Shown here: positions 53,670-63,146 of the stretch, piece after piece
Layout of the letters: each line of letters begins with the position of its first letter
Position numbering within the stretch: the stretch's first letter is position 1
Assembly (NCBI RefSeq): GCF_900091465.1
Contig: NZ_FMHV01000002.1
Location: forward strand, 3,596,001-3,660,000
Length of the DNA stretch: 64,000 nucleotides
Source: Micromonospora rhizosphaerae
Lineage (GTDB): Bacteria; Actinomycetota; Actinomycetes; Mycobacteriales; Micromonosporaceae
Reading direction: 5' to 3'
Position numbers and translations under genes: made by a program
Notes under the pieces: generated by a model
Database searches by the model: none
Told to the model about the DNA's origin: nothing
Seen by the model: only the letters and a program-made list of their open reading frames with translations

Positions 53670-54054
53670 CTGTTACGCCCGTCTCACGCCGTCCGGTTGA
53701 TCTCCCCCTGACCGGCGGACCGAGCGTGGGATCGGCTACTGGGCGGGAACCCCGCACCGGAAGACGAGGAGTCCACGGCGAGTCGTCGGGACCGGCACCG
53801 GCCGGGGCACGCCAGGCCCCGCAATCGGCATTCGTGGCCGGTTACAGGGCCCGACTCTGATGTTTCGTCAGGTCACACGGGAACTTGCACCCTGGGAGGC
53901 AAGAACTATCTGGGTTTTGCCCCGATTCCTTGTGGCTTCGGCACGCTGAGCAACAAGAGCTCGAGACGGATTGATCTTGTGGTCGCTCGACTGGCACTCG
54001 ACGACGCCAGCGCGCCTTGAGGGGCATGAACAGCCGGGTGTCAACATCACCGAC
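53670..54054. other. Gene-free stretch
   Basis: About 385 bp between the SEC-C gene and the helicase, lower GC at 53860-53980. No gene, tRNA or clear repeat was recognised. It should hold the SEC-C promoter. Confidence 0.4.
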
Positions 54055-56268
54055 TCAGGCGAGGCGGTAGCCGAGGGCGGTGTGGCGGCGTCCGCCGCCG
54101 ACGGTACGTACCGCGGCGCCGAGGGCGCGGCGGGAGCCGACGAGGACGACGAGTTTCTTGGCGCGGGTGACGGCGGTGTAGAGCAGGTTGCGTTGCAGCA
54201 TCATCCACGCGCTGGTGGTCAGGGGGATGACGACGGCGGGGTATTCGGAGCCTTGGGAGCGGTGGATGGTCATGGCGTAGGCGTGGGCGAGCTCGTCGAG
54301 TTCGTCGAAGTCGTAGTCGTAGTCGTAGTCGATGCTCTCGTCCTCATCGGTGCGCACCGTGAGCGTCTGCTCCTCGGGGGAGAGGTGGGTGACGATGCCG
54401 AGGGTGCCGTTGAAGACGCCGGCTTGGCCGTTGTCGTAGTTGTTGCGGATCTGGGTGACCTTGTCGCCTATCGGGAACACCCGCCCGCCCGCCCGCGCGC
54501 CGTTCGGGCGGGGTGAGGCGCTGCTGCAGCAGGGTGTTCAACGCGCCGGCGCCGGCGGGGCCGCGGTGCATGGGGGTGAGGACCTGCACGTCCCGGCGTG
54601 GGTCGAGGCCGAACTTCGCCGGGATGCGGGTGCAGGCGACGTCGACGGTGAGGGCGGCGGTGGCGTCGGTGTCGTCGCAGGCGAACATGAAGAAATCAGG
54701 CAGGCCCTGCAGGAGGGGTGGGCGGCCGGCGTTGATGCGGTGGGCGTTGGTGACGACGCCGGACTGGGCGGCTTGGCGGAAGATCTGGGTCAGCCGCACC
54801 CGCGGGACGGTGGGGGAGGCGAGCAGGTCCCGTAGGACTTCGCCGGCACCGACGGAAGGGAGCTGGTCGACGTCGCCGACGAGCAGCAGGTCCGCGCCGG
54901 GTGGGACGGCTTTGACGAGTTTGTTGGCCAGGATGAGGTCGAGCATGGAGGCCTCGTCGACAACGAGCAGGTCGACGTCGAGGGGGTTGTCCCGGTCGTA
55001 GGAGGCGCCCCCGCCGGGGCGTAGCTGCAGAAGCCGGTGCACGGTGGCGGCGGGGTGGCCGGTCAGCTCGGCCAGGCGGTTGGCGGCGCGGCCGGTCGGG
55101 GCGACGAGGGTGACCTTGGCTTTCTTGGCGGCGGCGAGCTCGACGATGGAGCGGACGGTGAAGCTCTTGCCGCAGCCCGGCCCACCCGTCAGCACCGCGA
55201 CTTTCGAAGTGAGGGCGAGCCGGACGGCCTGTTCCTGCTCGGGGGCCAGGTCCGCGCCGGTGCGGGCCTTCAACCAGCCGAGGGCCTTGCTCCAGTCGAC
55301 GTGAGTGAAGTGGGGCAGCCGGTCGGCCCGGTCGCCGAGCAGGCGCAGCAGGGAGGAGGCGAGGGACTGCTCGGCGCGGTGCAAAGGCACCAGGTACACC
55401 GCCTGCACCGGCTTCCCGTCGCCGCCGGGCAGGGTCTCGCGGACGACTCCCTCGCCGGCGACCAGGGTGTCGATGCAGCCGGTGACGAGGTCGGCGGGCG
55501 CGTCGAGGATCTTCGTGGCGTCGGCCACGAGATCGGCCTGGGGCAGGTAGCAGTGACCGTTGTCGGTGGCCGCGGACAGGGTGTACTGCAGGCCGGCCAT
55601 GACCCGCTGGGGGCTGTCGTGGGGGATGCCGACGGATCGGGCGATGGTGTCGGCGGTCTTGAAGCCGATGCCCCACACGTCGGCGGCGAGCCGGTAAGGC
55701 TCCTTCGACACGACGTCGGTGGAGGCGTCGCCGTACTGCTTGTAGATCCGCACGGCGAGGGAGGTCGACACGCCGACGCCTTGCAGGAAGACCATCACCT
55801 CCTTGATGGCCTTCTGCTCCTCCCACGCAGCGGTGATCTTCGCCGTGCGTTTCGGCCCCAGACCGGCACCTCGACCAGGCGGGCGGGTTCGGCCTCAATC
55901 ACGCGCAGCGTGTCCAGGCCGAAGTGGGCCACGATCCGCTCGGCGAACACCGGCCCGATGCCCTTGACCAGACCGGAGCCCAGGTAGCGCTGGATGCCCT
56001 GGATCGTGGCTGGCAGCACCGTGGTGTAGGAGTCGACCTCGAACTGCCGGCCGTAGCGCGGGTGCGACGACCAGCGCCCGTGCAGCCACAGCGTCTCGCC
56101 CGGCCGCGCACCCAGCAGCGCGCCCACCACGGTCAATAGATCCGCGCTACGATCCGTGGACACACGGGCGACGGTGTAACCCGTCTCCTCGTTGACGTAA
56201 GTCAGCCGCTCCAGCACCGCCTCCAACGAGGCGAGCGGCGCGTGGGCAGGAGCGGTCACGGAAACCAT
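54055..56268 (-). pseudogene. RecD2-like DNA helicase broken by two frameshifts
   Basis: Three consecutive frames give one RecD2-type helicase (5'-3', superfamily 1B). The first (56268-55870) holds the OB-like N-terminus (LERLTYVNEETGYTVARV, GSGLVKGIGPVFAERIVAHFG). The second (55870 to about 54500) has the helix-hairpin-helix region, Walker A TGGPGCGKS, LLVVDEASMLD (motif II), QLPSVGAGEVLRD and LTQIFRQA. The third (about 54500-54055) has GDKVTQIRNNYDNGQAGVFNG, AYAMTIHRSQGSEYPAVV and YTAVTRAKKLVV. Indels are at about 55870 (after LVEVP) and about 54510 (in GCGGGC repeats). All motifs are present, so the cause may be read errors in G/C runs. Confidence 0.75.
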
Positions 56269-56561
56269 CGTGCCGCCTGCCGACCCGGCACCGACACCCA
56301 CCCGGCAACTCGCCTGCTACTTCTAGGCAACGGGCCTGAACCGGCGGGCGGAGCGGGACCCATAGCGGGGGTCGCGCGCCATGCGCCCACAGCCCGCAGC
56401 ATGGTGCGGCCGATGCGGTTGGTGGCAGCTAATAGGGCATGCGGTAGCTTTTACCCTTTCAACAGCGAATACCGCATCGGGGAAGGCCACACCTTGTCGT
56501 CCTTTCGGGATGGTTCGCGCAGGAGGCGACAAGGCCCTTGCCCTACATGAGAGGCAAAGTC

Positions 56562-57245
56562 GTGAGTTCCTACACCATTACCATCGCCGCGAACGATCCC
56601 AGCCGGGCGACCACAACCGTCAGGGCCGAGTTGAACGGCGAGACCGCCCGCATCACCGAGCTGGTGGTAAGCGCCGGTGAGGGGGACGGGCCCGGGCTGA
56701 CCGCTGGCCAGATTCCCGCGGTCGATCTGGATCTGCTGCTGAGGGCGCTCACTCCTGCCGTCGGCGGGCAGCAGGCGTTGACTGTGGCGCCTGCTGCTGC
56801 AGCCGACGACGCGCCCGCTGGAGTATCCGTTGACGACGAGGAGCCCGCCGCGGACACCGAGGCGGCCCAGCCTGTCGCCGCAGCCACGTCCGCCGCCGAG
56901 CCGGCGACGACTGTCCCGGTGAAGAGCGACGCGACCGAGGTCGCCGTTCCCAAGCAGGCGTCACGGGCGAAAGCACCGGCCGCTGGCGCGACCCGGGCGC
57001 GTGGACGGAAAGCCGCAGGCGCCAATGCCGCCAACGCCGGGCGGAAAGCCACCAAGCAGACCGCGAAGGGCGAGGCGTCACCGGGCAAGGGTCGCGTGTA
57101 CCGGCGGTCACCGAGTGATCTCGAGTCGGTGTACCAGCAGGCCGGCAGCGTGGCGGCTGTCGCCGATCACTACAACGTGCCCCGGCACACCGCCCAGGGG
57201 TGGATCCGTACGCTGCGTCGCCGGCAAGCCAGCCCAGCCGAGTAA
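56562..57245 (+). CDS. HTH protein with Ala/Lys-rich linker
   Basis: A 227-aa protein. Residues 1-70 hold a strand-rich domain (YTITIAANDPSRATTTVRAE, GLTAGQIPAVDLDLLLRAL), 70-180 an Ala/Lys/Thr-rich histone-like linker, and residues 185-225 a helix-turn-helix (SDLESVYQQAGSVAAVADHY, then NVPRHTAQGWIRTLRRR). It resembles nucleoid-associated, Lsr2-like or recombination-linked small DNA-binding proteins, but the family is unassigned. GTG 56562 is preferred to 56538. It is divergent from the helicase gene with about 290 bp between. Confidence 0.6.
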   Translation: MSSYTITIAANDPSRATTTVRAELNGETARITELVVSAGEGDGPGLTAGQIPAVDLDLLLRALTPAVGGQQALTVAPAAAADDAPAGVSVDDEEPAADTEAAQPVAAATSAAEPATTVPVKSDATEVAVPKQASRAKAPAAGATRARGRKAAGANAANAGRKATKQTAKGEASPGKGRVYRRSPSDLESVYQQAGSVAAVADHYNVPRHTAQGWIRTLRRRQASPAE

Positions 57246-57433
57246 CGACACCAAGGCGTCGGCACACAGCGCCGTCGCCTCGCGCTGGCCGGGACCGGTG
57301 GCAGGCCGGCCGGTTCGCTGGCCACCGCGACGCTCGCCTGCTCATCCGGACGATCTGCGTGGTCGCGGTTGTCCGGTTCTCGATCGCCGGAGTGCGGCGC
57401 GATAGTTCGTCGGGCCGGATAAGGATGCGACGG

Positions 57434-57976
57434 TCACCTCGGCGCTCCCGCGTTGGCGGACCGACGCGCGGGGAGCATACGGGCGATGGGACCGAGTGAC
57501 GCCAGGACGCCGAGTACCGCCGCTCCAAGACCGATGAGGGCGGCCTCGGAGCCGGTAGCCCGGTCCCAGGGCAGGTGCAGGATCGCGTCGGCCGACCATG
57601 ATCCGGCGCCGGTGAACCCGATGCTGGCCGCGAGCCCGGCCAGGACCAGCGGATACTCACCGCCGCCCCCGGCGTTCCACGACTTTCCGGCCTTCGCGGT
57701 CATTGCGACGCCGGCGACGAGCATCGTTCCGGTCGCGATCGCGGCACCGAGAGGTGTGCCGAGGCCGAGGATGAGTAGAACAGCAGCCGCCGATTCGCAG
57801 ATCGATGCGAGCACCGCCATGGGCCTGCCAGGGACCTGCCCCAGGGATTCGAAGATCAAGGCGGCCCTGTCGAGGCCGGGGCCGCTGAACCAGCCAGCGA
57901 GCTTCTGGGTCGCGTGCGCGAACAGTATGAAGCCAATGAGTGCGCGAAGCACGAGCAGTCCGATGTCGATCGACAT
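57434..57976 (-). CDS. DoxX family membrane protein
   Basis: A 180-aa protein with four transmembrane helices in the DoxX pattern: IGLLVLRALIGFILFAHATQKL (with the conserved helix 1), then GRPMAVLASICESAAAVLLILGL and VLAGLAASIGFTGAGSWS. DoxX family members are linked to quinol or thiosulfate redox or oxidative defence; the function here is unclear. It is the last gene of the catabolic run, 51 bp after the maleylacetate reductase, with a GAGGAAGAGG ribosome site. Confidence 0.8.
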   Translation of the reverse strand: MSIDIGLLVLRALIGFILFAHATQKLAGWFSGPGLDRAALIFESLGQVPGRPMAVLASICESAAAVLLILGLGTPLGAAIATGTMLVAGVAMTAKAGKSWNAGGGGEYPLVLAGLAASIGFTGAGSWSADAILHLPWDRATGSEAALIGLGAAVLGVLASLGPIARMLPARRSANAGAPR

Positions 57977-58027
57977 TCCTCTTCCTCATTTCTGTGGTGG
58001 CCTGTGAATGGACTACGTCAGGCGCGG

Positions 58028-59110
58028 TCAGCCTGCCCACGCGGCTTCGATCAATGCGCGCACGGCGGTCGGCGTCGGGGGCGATGGATTGCTGGCAGGG
58101 GCATTCTCGACGACCAGTTTCGCGATCACGTCGATCTGGTCCTCCGACATACCAAGCTCGTGGAGTCCGCGCGGAACGCCCGCATCGAAAGCCAGCGATC
58201 GGAGTCCCGCGACGGCGTCGGTGGTCCCGAGCGCCTGCGCGACTCGATCGGCGGCATCTCGCGCGTGCGGAGCGTTGAAGGCGAGAACGTGCGGGAGGAC
58301 GATCGCGTGCGTCATGGCGTGCCGTAGGTCGAGTGCCCCGCCCAGAACGTGGCAGATCTTGTGATGCAGGCCAGTGCCGGCGGTCGCGAACGCCGAACCG
58401 GCCAGGTAGGCGCCATAGAGAAGGTCGGTCCGGGCCCTGGCGAGTGAACCCGAGGCGGGCAGCGCGCGCAGACCGGCGGCAAGTGCCCTGATGCCCTCCC
58501 CTGCGATGAGGTCCGAAATCGGACTGCGACGGGGCGCCCACAGCGCATCGACGCAGTGAGCCACTGCGTTGAGCGCACTCGCCGACGACAGGGCGAGCGG
58601 CAGGCCCACGGTGAGCTCGGGGTCGTAGACGACCACGCGCGGAAGGACACGAGGATCGGTGCCGGTCGTCTTTCGAGCGTTCTCGGTGATGCCCCAGACC
58701 GGGGTGACCTCCGAACCCGCGTACGTGGTGGGAACTGCGACGAGGGGCAGACCGCTGGTCAACGCGATCGCCTTCGCGGTTCCAGTGCTGGAACCACCCC
58801 CGATGCTGAGCAGTGCGTCCGCGCCGAGTTCGGCGGCCAGGGCGCGGGCCCGAACTGCGGTAGCGATGGGGACATGCTCCCTGACCTCGGTGAACCGGCC
58901 GACAACCCGCCCTCCCAGCTGAGCCGCCAGCTCGTCACCGAGGACGACGAGATCGGGCGCGACGATCATGAGGACGCGGTCGACGCCCATCAGGTCCAGC
59001 TCCCCCGCGAGCTTCAGTCGTGAGCCGGCACCGAAAACGATGCGGCCCGGCAACCCCTCGTGAACGAACGACAGGTTCGAGGTGCGGTCAGCGTGGTCAA
59101 CGGACTTCAC
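58028..59110 (-). CDS. Maleylacetate reductase
   Basis: A 360-aa iron-type alcohol dehydrogenase family enzyme. It would reduce maleylacetate with NAD(P)H to 3-oxoadipate, the last dedicated step of hydroxyquinol breakdown. Seen: GRIVFGAGSR, the GGGSSTGTAKAIAL nucleotide loop, VPTTYAGSEVTPVWG, a metal-site region SALNAVAHCVDALW and GTGLHHKICHVLGG. GTG 59110 has GGAG seven bases upstream; the longer frame to 59299 is only overlap with the upstream gene. Its start overlaps the stop of the FAD synthetase gene by 14 bp. Confidence 0.88.
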   Translation of the reverse strand: MKSVDHADRTSNLSFVHEGLPGRIVFGAGSRLKLAGELDLMGVDRVLMIVAPDLVVLGDELAAQLGGRVVGRFTEVREHVPIATAVRARALAAELGADALLSIGGGSSTGTAKAIALTSGLPLVAVPTTYAGSEVTPVWGITENARKTTGTDPRVLPRVVVYDPELTVGLPLALSSASALNAVAHCVDALWAPRRSPISDLIAGEGIRALAAGLRALPASGSLARARTDLLYGAYLAGSAFATAGTGLHHKICHVLGGALDLRHAMTHAIVLPHVLAFNAPHARDAADRVAQALGTTDAVAGLRSLAFDAGVPRGLHELGMSEDQIDVIAKLVVENAPASNPSPPTPTAVRALIEAAWAG

Positions 59111-59960
59111 GAAGGAACTCCATTCGAATCCTCGCGCCAACGGCCGAACGGCCGGTTTGGCGGTCGGGCGTCGCGACGGCGACGTAGCCCCGCTCATCGA
59201 CTTTGACGACCGCAGGGTGCGTAGGCCGGCCTGCCGCGTCCGGGTCGTGGACGGTGCAGATGTAGCGGCCCGCCCCCGGCCACGCCCGTCCAGCCGCAAG
59301 GCGGCCGTCGACGCCGTCGCGCCGAGGAGCCGTCACGACGGCGTCGAGGTGGTAGTGCCTCCCGAGTAGCATTGCGGCGGTTCGTAGTCTGCCCGCGGCG
59401 ATCTCCGCACGGATTCGCGTCGAGGAGACCGGCCGGCCCGCGTGCTCAAGGAGCCCCATCCGGACGACCTCGAGCCCGCTCGGCCGGCCGAGTTCGGCGA
59501 GCGTGGCGGGGCTGCCTGCCGCCCTATGCCCAAAGCGGAAGTTCGACCCGACGACGACGGATCGGCTCTGCAGCCTCTCCACCAGCAACTCGCGCACGAA
59601 GTCCTCGGGGCTGGTCTCGAGGAACTGCACGCTGAGCGGCAGCGCGAGCACGAAGTCGGCTCCACATCCCACGAGCCGGGCCATTTTCCCGTGCAGGTCG
59701 GTCAGGGCTGGCGGCTCACTGCCGGGAGAGAGCACCGTGGCCGGATGGCGGTCGAATGTGACGACAACCGTAGCGACACCGAGCCGGTGTCCACGCGTCT
59801 GCGCCTCCGCCACCAGCCTACGATGACCGCGGTGGACTCCGTCGAAGTGCCCGATCGTTACGACGGTTGGACCGAGATGGCCCGGGATTTGGTCGGGATT
59901 TCGCCACAACCTCGCGGACCAGTCCGGCCCTTCATCGAGGGGCACGGCGTTGGCCGTCAT
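59097..59960 (-). CDS. RibF-like FAD synthetase
   Basis: A 287-aa protein with the FMN adenylyltransferase fold: TIGHFDGVHRGHRRLVAEA (HxGH-type motif), VVTFDRHPATVLSP, FVRELLVERLQSRSVVVGSN and SSTRIRAEIAAGRL (SSTxIR motif). It lacks a recognisable riboflavin kinase C-domain, so it may only make FAD from FMN and ATP. Embedded in a run of flavoenzyme genes, it could feed the FAD and flavin-dependent monooxygenases. It starts 5 bp after the dioxygenase stop and overlaps the next gene by 14 bp. Confidence 0.78.
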   Translation of the reverse strand: MTANAVPLDEGPDWSARLWRNPDQIPGHLGPTVVTIGHFDGVHRGHRRLVAEAQTRGHRLGVATVVVTFDRHPATVLSPGSEPPALTDLHGKMARLVGCGADFVLALPLSVQFLETSPEDFVRELLVERLQSRSVVVGSNFRFGHRAAGSPATLAELGRPSGLEVVRMGLLEHAGRPVSSTRIRAEIAAGRLRTAAMLLGRHYHLDAVVTAPRRDGVDGRLAAGRAWPGAGRYICTVHDPDAAGRPTHPAVVKVDERGYVAVATPDRQTGRSAVGARIRMEFLREVR

Positions 59961-59965
59961 GACGC

Positions 59966-60838
59966 TCACGGTTGACCACCCAGGACGATGTCGAAGCGAG
60001 CCAGGGTGAACGGCGCGACCACGTCGTACCGGGCCGCCTCTGCCGGGTCCTCTATCCGCTGGAAGCCGCGCACCAAACCGTGCTTGACGGCGAAGACGGC
60101 GTCGGAGTCGAGGTACTCGCTGCCGGCCACGAACACATGCGTAGTCAGCCGCTCGTGCCCTGGGGCGTCTACGATGAAATGCACGTGCGCAGGTCGGTAC
60201 GGATGCCTCCCGGTCACGCCGAGCAGCTTGCCCACCGGTCCGTCCGTTGGAATCGGGTAGTGGCAGGGGGTCACCGTGCGGAACCAGAAGCATCCACCGG
60301 GGTCGGCGGCGAATATGCCGCGGCCGGCGCCCGGAGGCTGCACGTCGGGCTGCTGCACGTCGTAGAAGCCCTTGTCGTCGGCCTGCCAGACGTCCAGGAC
60401 GGCTCCGGCAACCGGGCGTCCCGCGGTGTCGACGACCCGGCCTTCGATCACGCACACGTCGCTGTCGCGGCCGGGATACAGCGTGTCGCCCAGGTTACGC
60501 CGGGGGCTCCCCGTCATATGGAAGGGGCCGAGGACGGTCGACGCCGTCGCGCCTTCCGCGGCGCGCGCGTCGGCACCGTTGATGGTTTCGATGAGCATCG
60601 AGACACCGAGGACGTCGGAGAGCAGAATGAACTCCTGCCGAGCGTCGGAGCAGGTCTGGCCGGTCTCGGTGAGGAAGGCGATTGCGGCCTCCCACTCGGC
60701 CATCGTGGGTCGCGCCTCCCGCACGTATGCGTGCAGGTGATGCACGAGCCCCTGCAACAGCTCGCGGAGCCTGAGATCGGAGGTCGTCTCGAAACTCTTC
60801 GCGACGACCAGCGCGGACTCGTTCTCGGTGAAGTCCAC
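59966..60838 (-). CDS. Hydroxyquinol 1,2-dioxygenase
   Basis: A 290-aa intradiol dioxygenase (non-haem Fe(III)) that opens hydroxyquinol to maleylacetate (via 3-hydroxy-cis,cis-muconate). Fe ligands are visible: Tyr in DDKGFYDVQQ, Tyr in CHYPIPTDGPVG, and His, His in RPAHVHFIV. The N-terminal helical part and VLGPFHMTGSP match the hydroxyquinol/chlorocatechol branch. The frame is open from ATG 60859, but AAGGAGG at 60844-60850 lies inside it and fits GTG 60838 (VDFTENES) at 5-bp spacing, so the shorter start is more likely. Confidence 0.85.
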   Translation of the reverse strand: MDFTENESALVVAKSFETTSDLRLRELLQGLVHHLHAYVREARPTMAEWEAAIAFLTETGQTCSDARQEFILLSDVLGVSMLIETINGADARAAEGATASTVLGPFHMTGSPRRNLGDTLYPGRDSDVCVIEGRVVDTAGRPVAGAVLDVWQADDKGFYDVQQPDVQPPGAGRGIFAADPGGCFWFRTVTPCHYPIPTDGPVGKLLGVTGRHPYRPAHVHFIVDAPGHERLTTHVFVAGSEYLDSDAVFAVKHGLVRGFQRIEDPAEAARYDVVAPFTLARFDIVLGGQP

Positions 60839-60909
60839 CACAACCTCCTTCGTAGCCATCCGCCCGGGGCCGGGAGTCGGTCAGGCCCGGCCCCGGGCTT
60901 ATGACGTGG

Positions 60910-62484
60910 TCAGTGCTGCCTGAGAAACGACACGTCGTCGTTGCCGATGAGGTCGGGTACGGTCCACCCGTCGAGGTCGTACTCCGCCATGCACTGCTCG
61001 GCGTAGCCCCTCATCGCGGCCGCGGCGCCGGACTGCTCGGCGTTCAGTAGCGCCTCTACGCGGATCTGCTCGTGGTTGCCGGCGTAGTTGAGCTCGTAGA
61101 GCTCGTGGCGGCCACCGAATTCCGAGCCGATCGAGTCCCAGATCAGCTTCATCAGCTTGATCCGCTCGACGGCGTTGATTCCGTGCGAGCCGCGCACGTA
61201 CTTGTCCAGGTAGGGCCGGATGTCGGGGTTCTTGAAATCGGCTGCGCTGGAGGGAAGGTAGATCAGCGAGGCCCCCAGGTCCTGCAGGATGATCTCGCGA
61301 ATCCGCGGGTAGCCGACGGTCATGAACCAGCGGTAGACCATGCCGTATTCGAGGTTGGGCAGCAGCGCTCCCGCCTTCCACTCGGCGGGCTTGGCGACCT
61401 GGACGTCGGAGATGGCCCAGAACATGTTGCGCCAGTTGATGACCTCGCCGACGCGGGTCTGCACGCCGCGGAAGTCCTTGGTGCCGGTGGCCTCCAGGCC
61501 CTTGAGCAGCAGGCCGGCCAGGAAGTCGAGCTTCACGGCCAGCCGAGTGACGCCGTGGAAGGTAAGACGGTGCAGGAAGCCCGAGTGGGGCAGGAAGCTG
61601 CTAGCGGCCTCCGTGTCGCCATAGATGAGGACGTCGTCCCACGGGACCAGGACCTTGTCCAGGACGAAGATCGTGTCGTTCTCATCGAGACGGCTCGAGA
61701 GCGGGTAGTCGAACGGGCTGCCGGTGACCGCGGCCTGGTTGGAGTAAGAAGGGCGGCAGATCAGCTTCATACCCGGGGCGCCGGCCGGGACGGTGCACAC
61801 CAGCGCGAACTCCCTCTTCTTGATCGGGAGGCCGTAGTGGGCGATGAAGTTGTAGTTCGTGATCGCCGAACCGGTCGCCACGACTTTGGCGCCGCTGACC
61901 ACGAGACCGGCATCGGTCTCCTTCTCGACGTGCAGGAACACGTCGGCTACCTCGTCGGGGCTGCGGTGCCGGTCGACCGGCGGGTTGATGATCGCGTGGT
62001 TCCAGTAGTGCAGCTTTTCCTGCGAGTCCTGGTACCACCGCTGGGCATTGGACGCGTACTCGCCGTAGAACTCGGCGTTGGCGCCCAGGGTGCCGAGGAA
62101 GCTCGCCTTGTAGTCGGGACTGCGTCCCATGAAGCCGTAGGTCATCCGAGCCCACTCGGCGATTGCGGCTTGGTCGGCCTTGAGGTCCTCGACGCTGCGC
62201 GGTGTGCGGAAGAACGGGTGGGTGAACCCGTCGCTTCCGGTGTCGGTGGGCGTCGTCAGCACGTCGCGGTGGTCCGGGTCGTGCATGGCGTCGTAGAGGC
62301 GGGCTGTCATCCGAACGGCATTGCGGAACGCGGGGTGTGTGGTGACATCCTCGACCCGCTCTCCGTAGAGGAACACCTCCCGGCCGTCGCGCAGGCTCTC
62401 GATGTACTCCTCACCGGTCATCGGCCGGGTCGGACGGCCAGCTGCGCCGGCCGGCGTGGGGACCGATTCGTGTTGCAGGGTCAT
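60910..62484 (-). CDS. HpaB/TftD-like flavin monooxygenase, oxygenase component
   Basis: A 524-aa member of the 4-hydroxyphenylacetate 3-hydroxylase family (oxygenase of two-component FADH2 monooxygenases), which hydroxylates phenols using reduced flavin from a separate reductase. Seen: [32 protein letters not shown], the large middle region [35 protein letters not shown] and [13 protein letters not shown]. In this context (hydroxyquinol dioxygenase, maleylacetate reductase) the likely reaction is resorcinol-type hydroxylation to hydroxyquinol, though chlorophenol or other phenols are possible. ATG 62484 has GGAG six bases upstream. Confidence 0.85.
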   Translation of the reverse strand: MTLQHESVPTPAGAAGRPTRPMTGEEYIESLRDGREVFLYGERVEDVTTHPAFRNAVRMTARLYDAMHDPDHRDVLTTPTDTGSDGFTHPFFRTPRSVEDLKADQAAIAEWARMTYGFMGRSPDYKASFLGTLGANAEFYGEYASNAQRWYQDSQEKLHYWNHAIINPPVDRHRSPDEVADVFLHVEKETDAGLVVSGAKVVATGSAITNYNFIAHYGLPIKKREFALVCTVPAGAPGMKLICRPSYSNQAAVTGSPFDYPLSSRLDENDTIFVLDKVLVPWDDVLIYGDTEAASSFLPHSGFLHRLTFHGVTRLAVKLDFLAGLLLKGLEATGTKDFRGVQTRVGEVINWRNMFWAISDVQVAKPAEWKAGALLPNLEYGMVYRWFMTVGYPRIREIILQDLGASLIYLPSSAADFKNPDIRPYLDKYVRGSHGINAVERIKLMKLIWDSIGSEFGGRHELYELNYAGNHEQIRVEALLNAEQSGAAAAMRGYAEQCMAEYDLDGWTVPDLIGNDDVSFLRQH

Positions 62485-62554
62485 CGCAGGCTCCATCGTG
62501 GTTGTTGGATATGGACGGTGCTTCCAGCCGACCCGGGCGTGCATACCCGGGCTG

Positions 62555-63121
62555 TCATCGAAGGTCCGATGGTTGGGCGACGGGCACGTCGGCGACCCAG
62601 CTCAGGGCGGAGGGGCCATCGCCCGATCCCTCCCAGGGCATCGGACCGGCGTCGTGGTGCAATCCGTGGAACTCACCGGTGTGGAAGAGGAGTGGACGGC
62701 CCGTGCGGATCCGGAACTCCTGCACCTCGCCGAGATAGAGGATGTGGTCGCCCCCGTCGTAATGCCGCCAGGGGGTGCAAGACACGGAGGCCAGGCAGTG
62801 AGCCAGCCCGGGCGCCCCGCAGCCGGTGTCGGCGCCCCACGCAACCTCCTCCAGGCACGGGCGTCCGGCGAAGTGCAACGCAACCTCCTGCTGCGCGGCC
62901 TCCAGGACGTTCACCGTGAAGGGCACCGCCTCCAACAGGCGGCTGATCCTCGAGCGGCGGTCGAGCGAGACCAGGACCAGCGGCGGGTCAAGGGACACGG
63001 CGGTGAAAGCGTTGACGGTTGCTCCGTGCGGGCTTCCATCGGGCGCACGGCAGGTAACCACCGTGACGCCGGTCGTGAAATGCCCCAGACATCGGCGGAG
63101 TTCTCGGGGATCGATCGCCAT
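62555..63121 (-). CDS. Flavin reductase (HpaC-like)
   Basis: A 188-aa flavin reductase-domain protein that would supply reduced flavin to the oxygenase: [19 protein letters not shown] (family start), [20 protein letters not shown], then [16 protein letters not shown] and [17 protein letters not shown]. Its length and motif order are those of HpaC/FRP-like components. It lies 70 bp upstream of the HpaB-like gene on the same strand. Confidence 0.87.
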   Translation of the reverse strand: MAIDPRELRRCLGHFTTGVTVVTCRAPDGSPHGATVNAFTAVSLDPPLVLVSLDRRSRISRLLEAVPFTVNVLEAAQQEVALHFAGRPCLEEVAWGADTGCGAPGLAHCLASVSCTPWRHYDGGDHILYLGEVQEFRIRTGRPLLFHTGEFHGLHHDAGPMPWEGSGDGPSALSWVADVPVAQPSDLR

Positions 63122-63146
63122 TGGTCACACCTGTCGCTAAGGGTCG

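Noticed and set aside
54696..55898. 400-codon Arg-rich frame
   Set aside because: Shifted frame of the RecD2-like helicase.
57246..57433. Short plus frames between the HTH gene and DoxX
   Set aside because: They are continuations of GC-rich intergenic DNA between two convergent genes without family signal or ribosome site.
61072..62919. 615-codon plus-strand frame
   Set aside because: Antisense of the HpaB-like and reductase genes, which have clear motifs.
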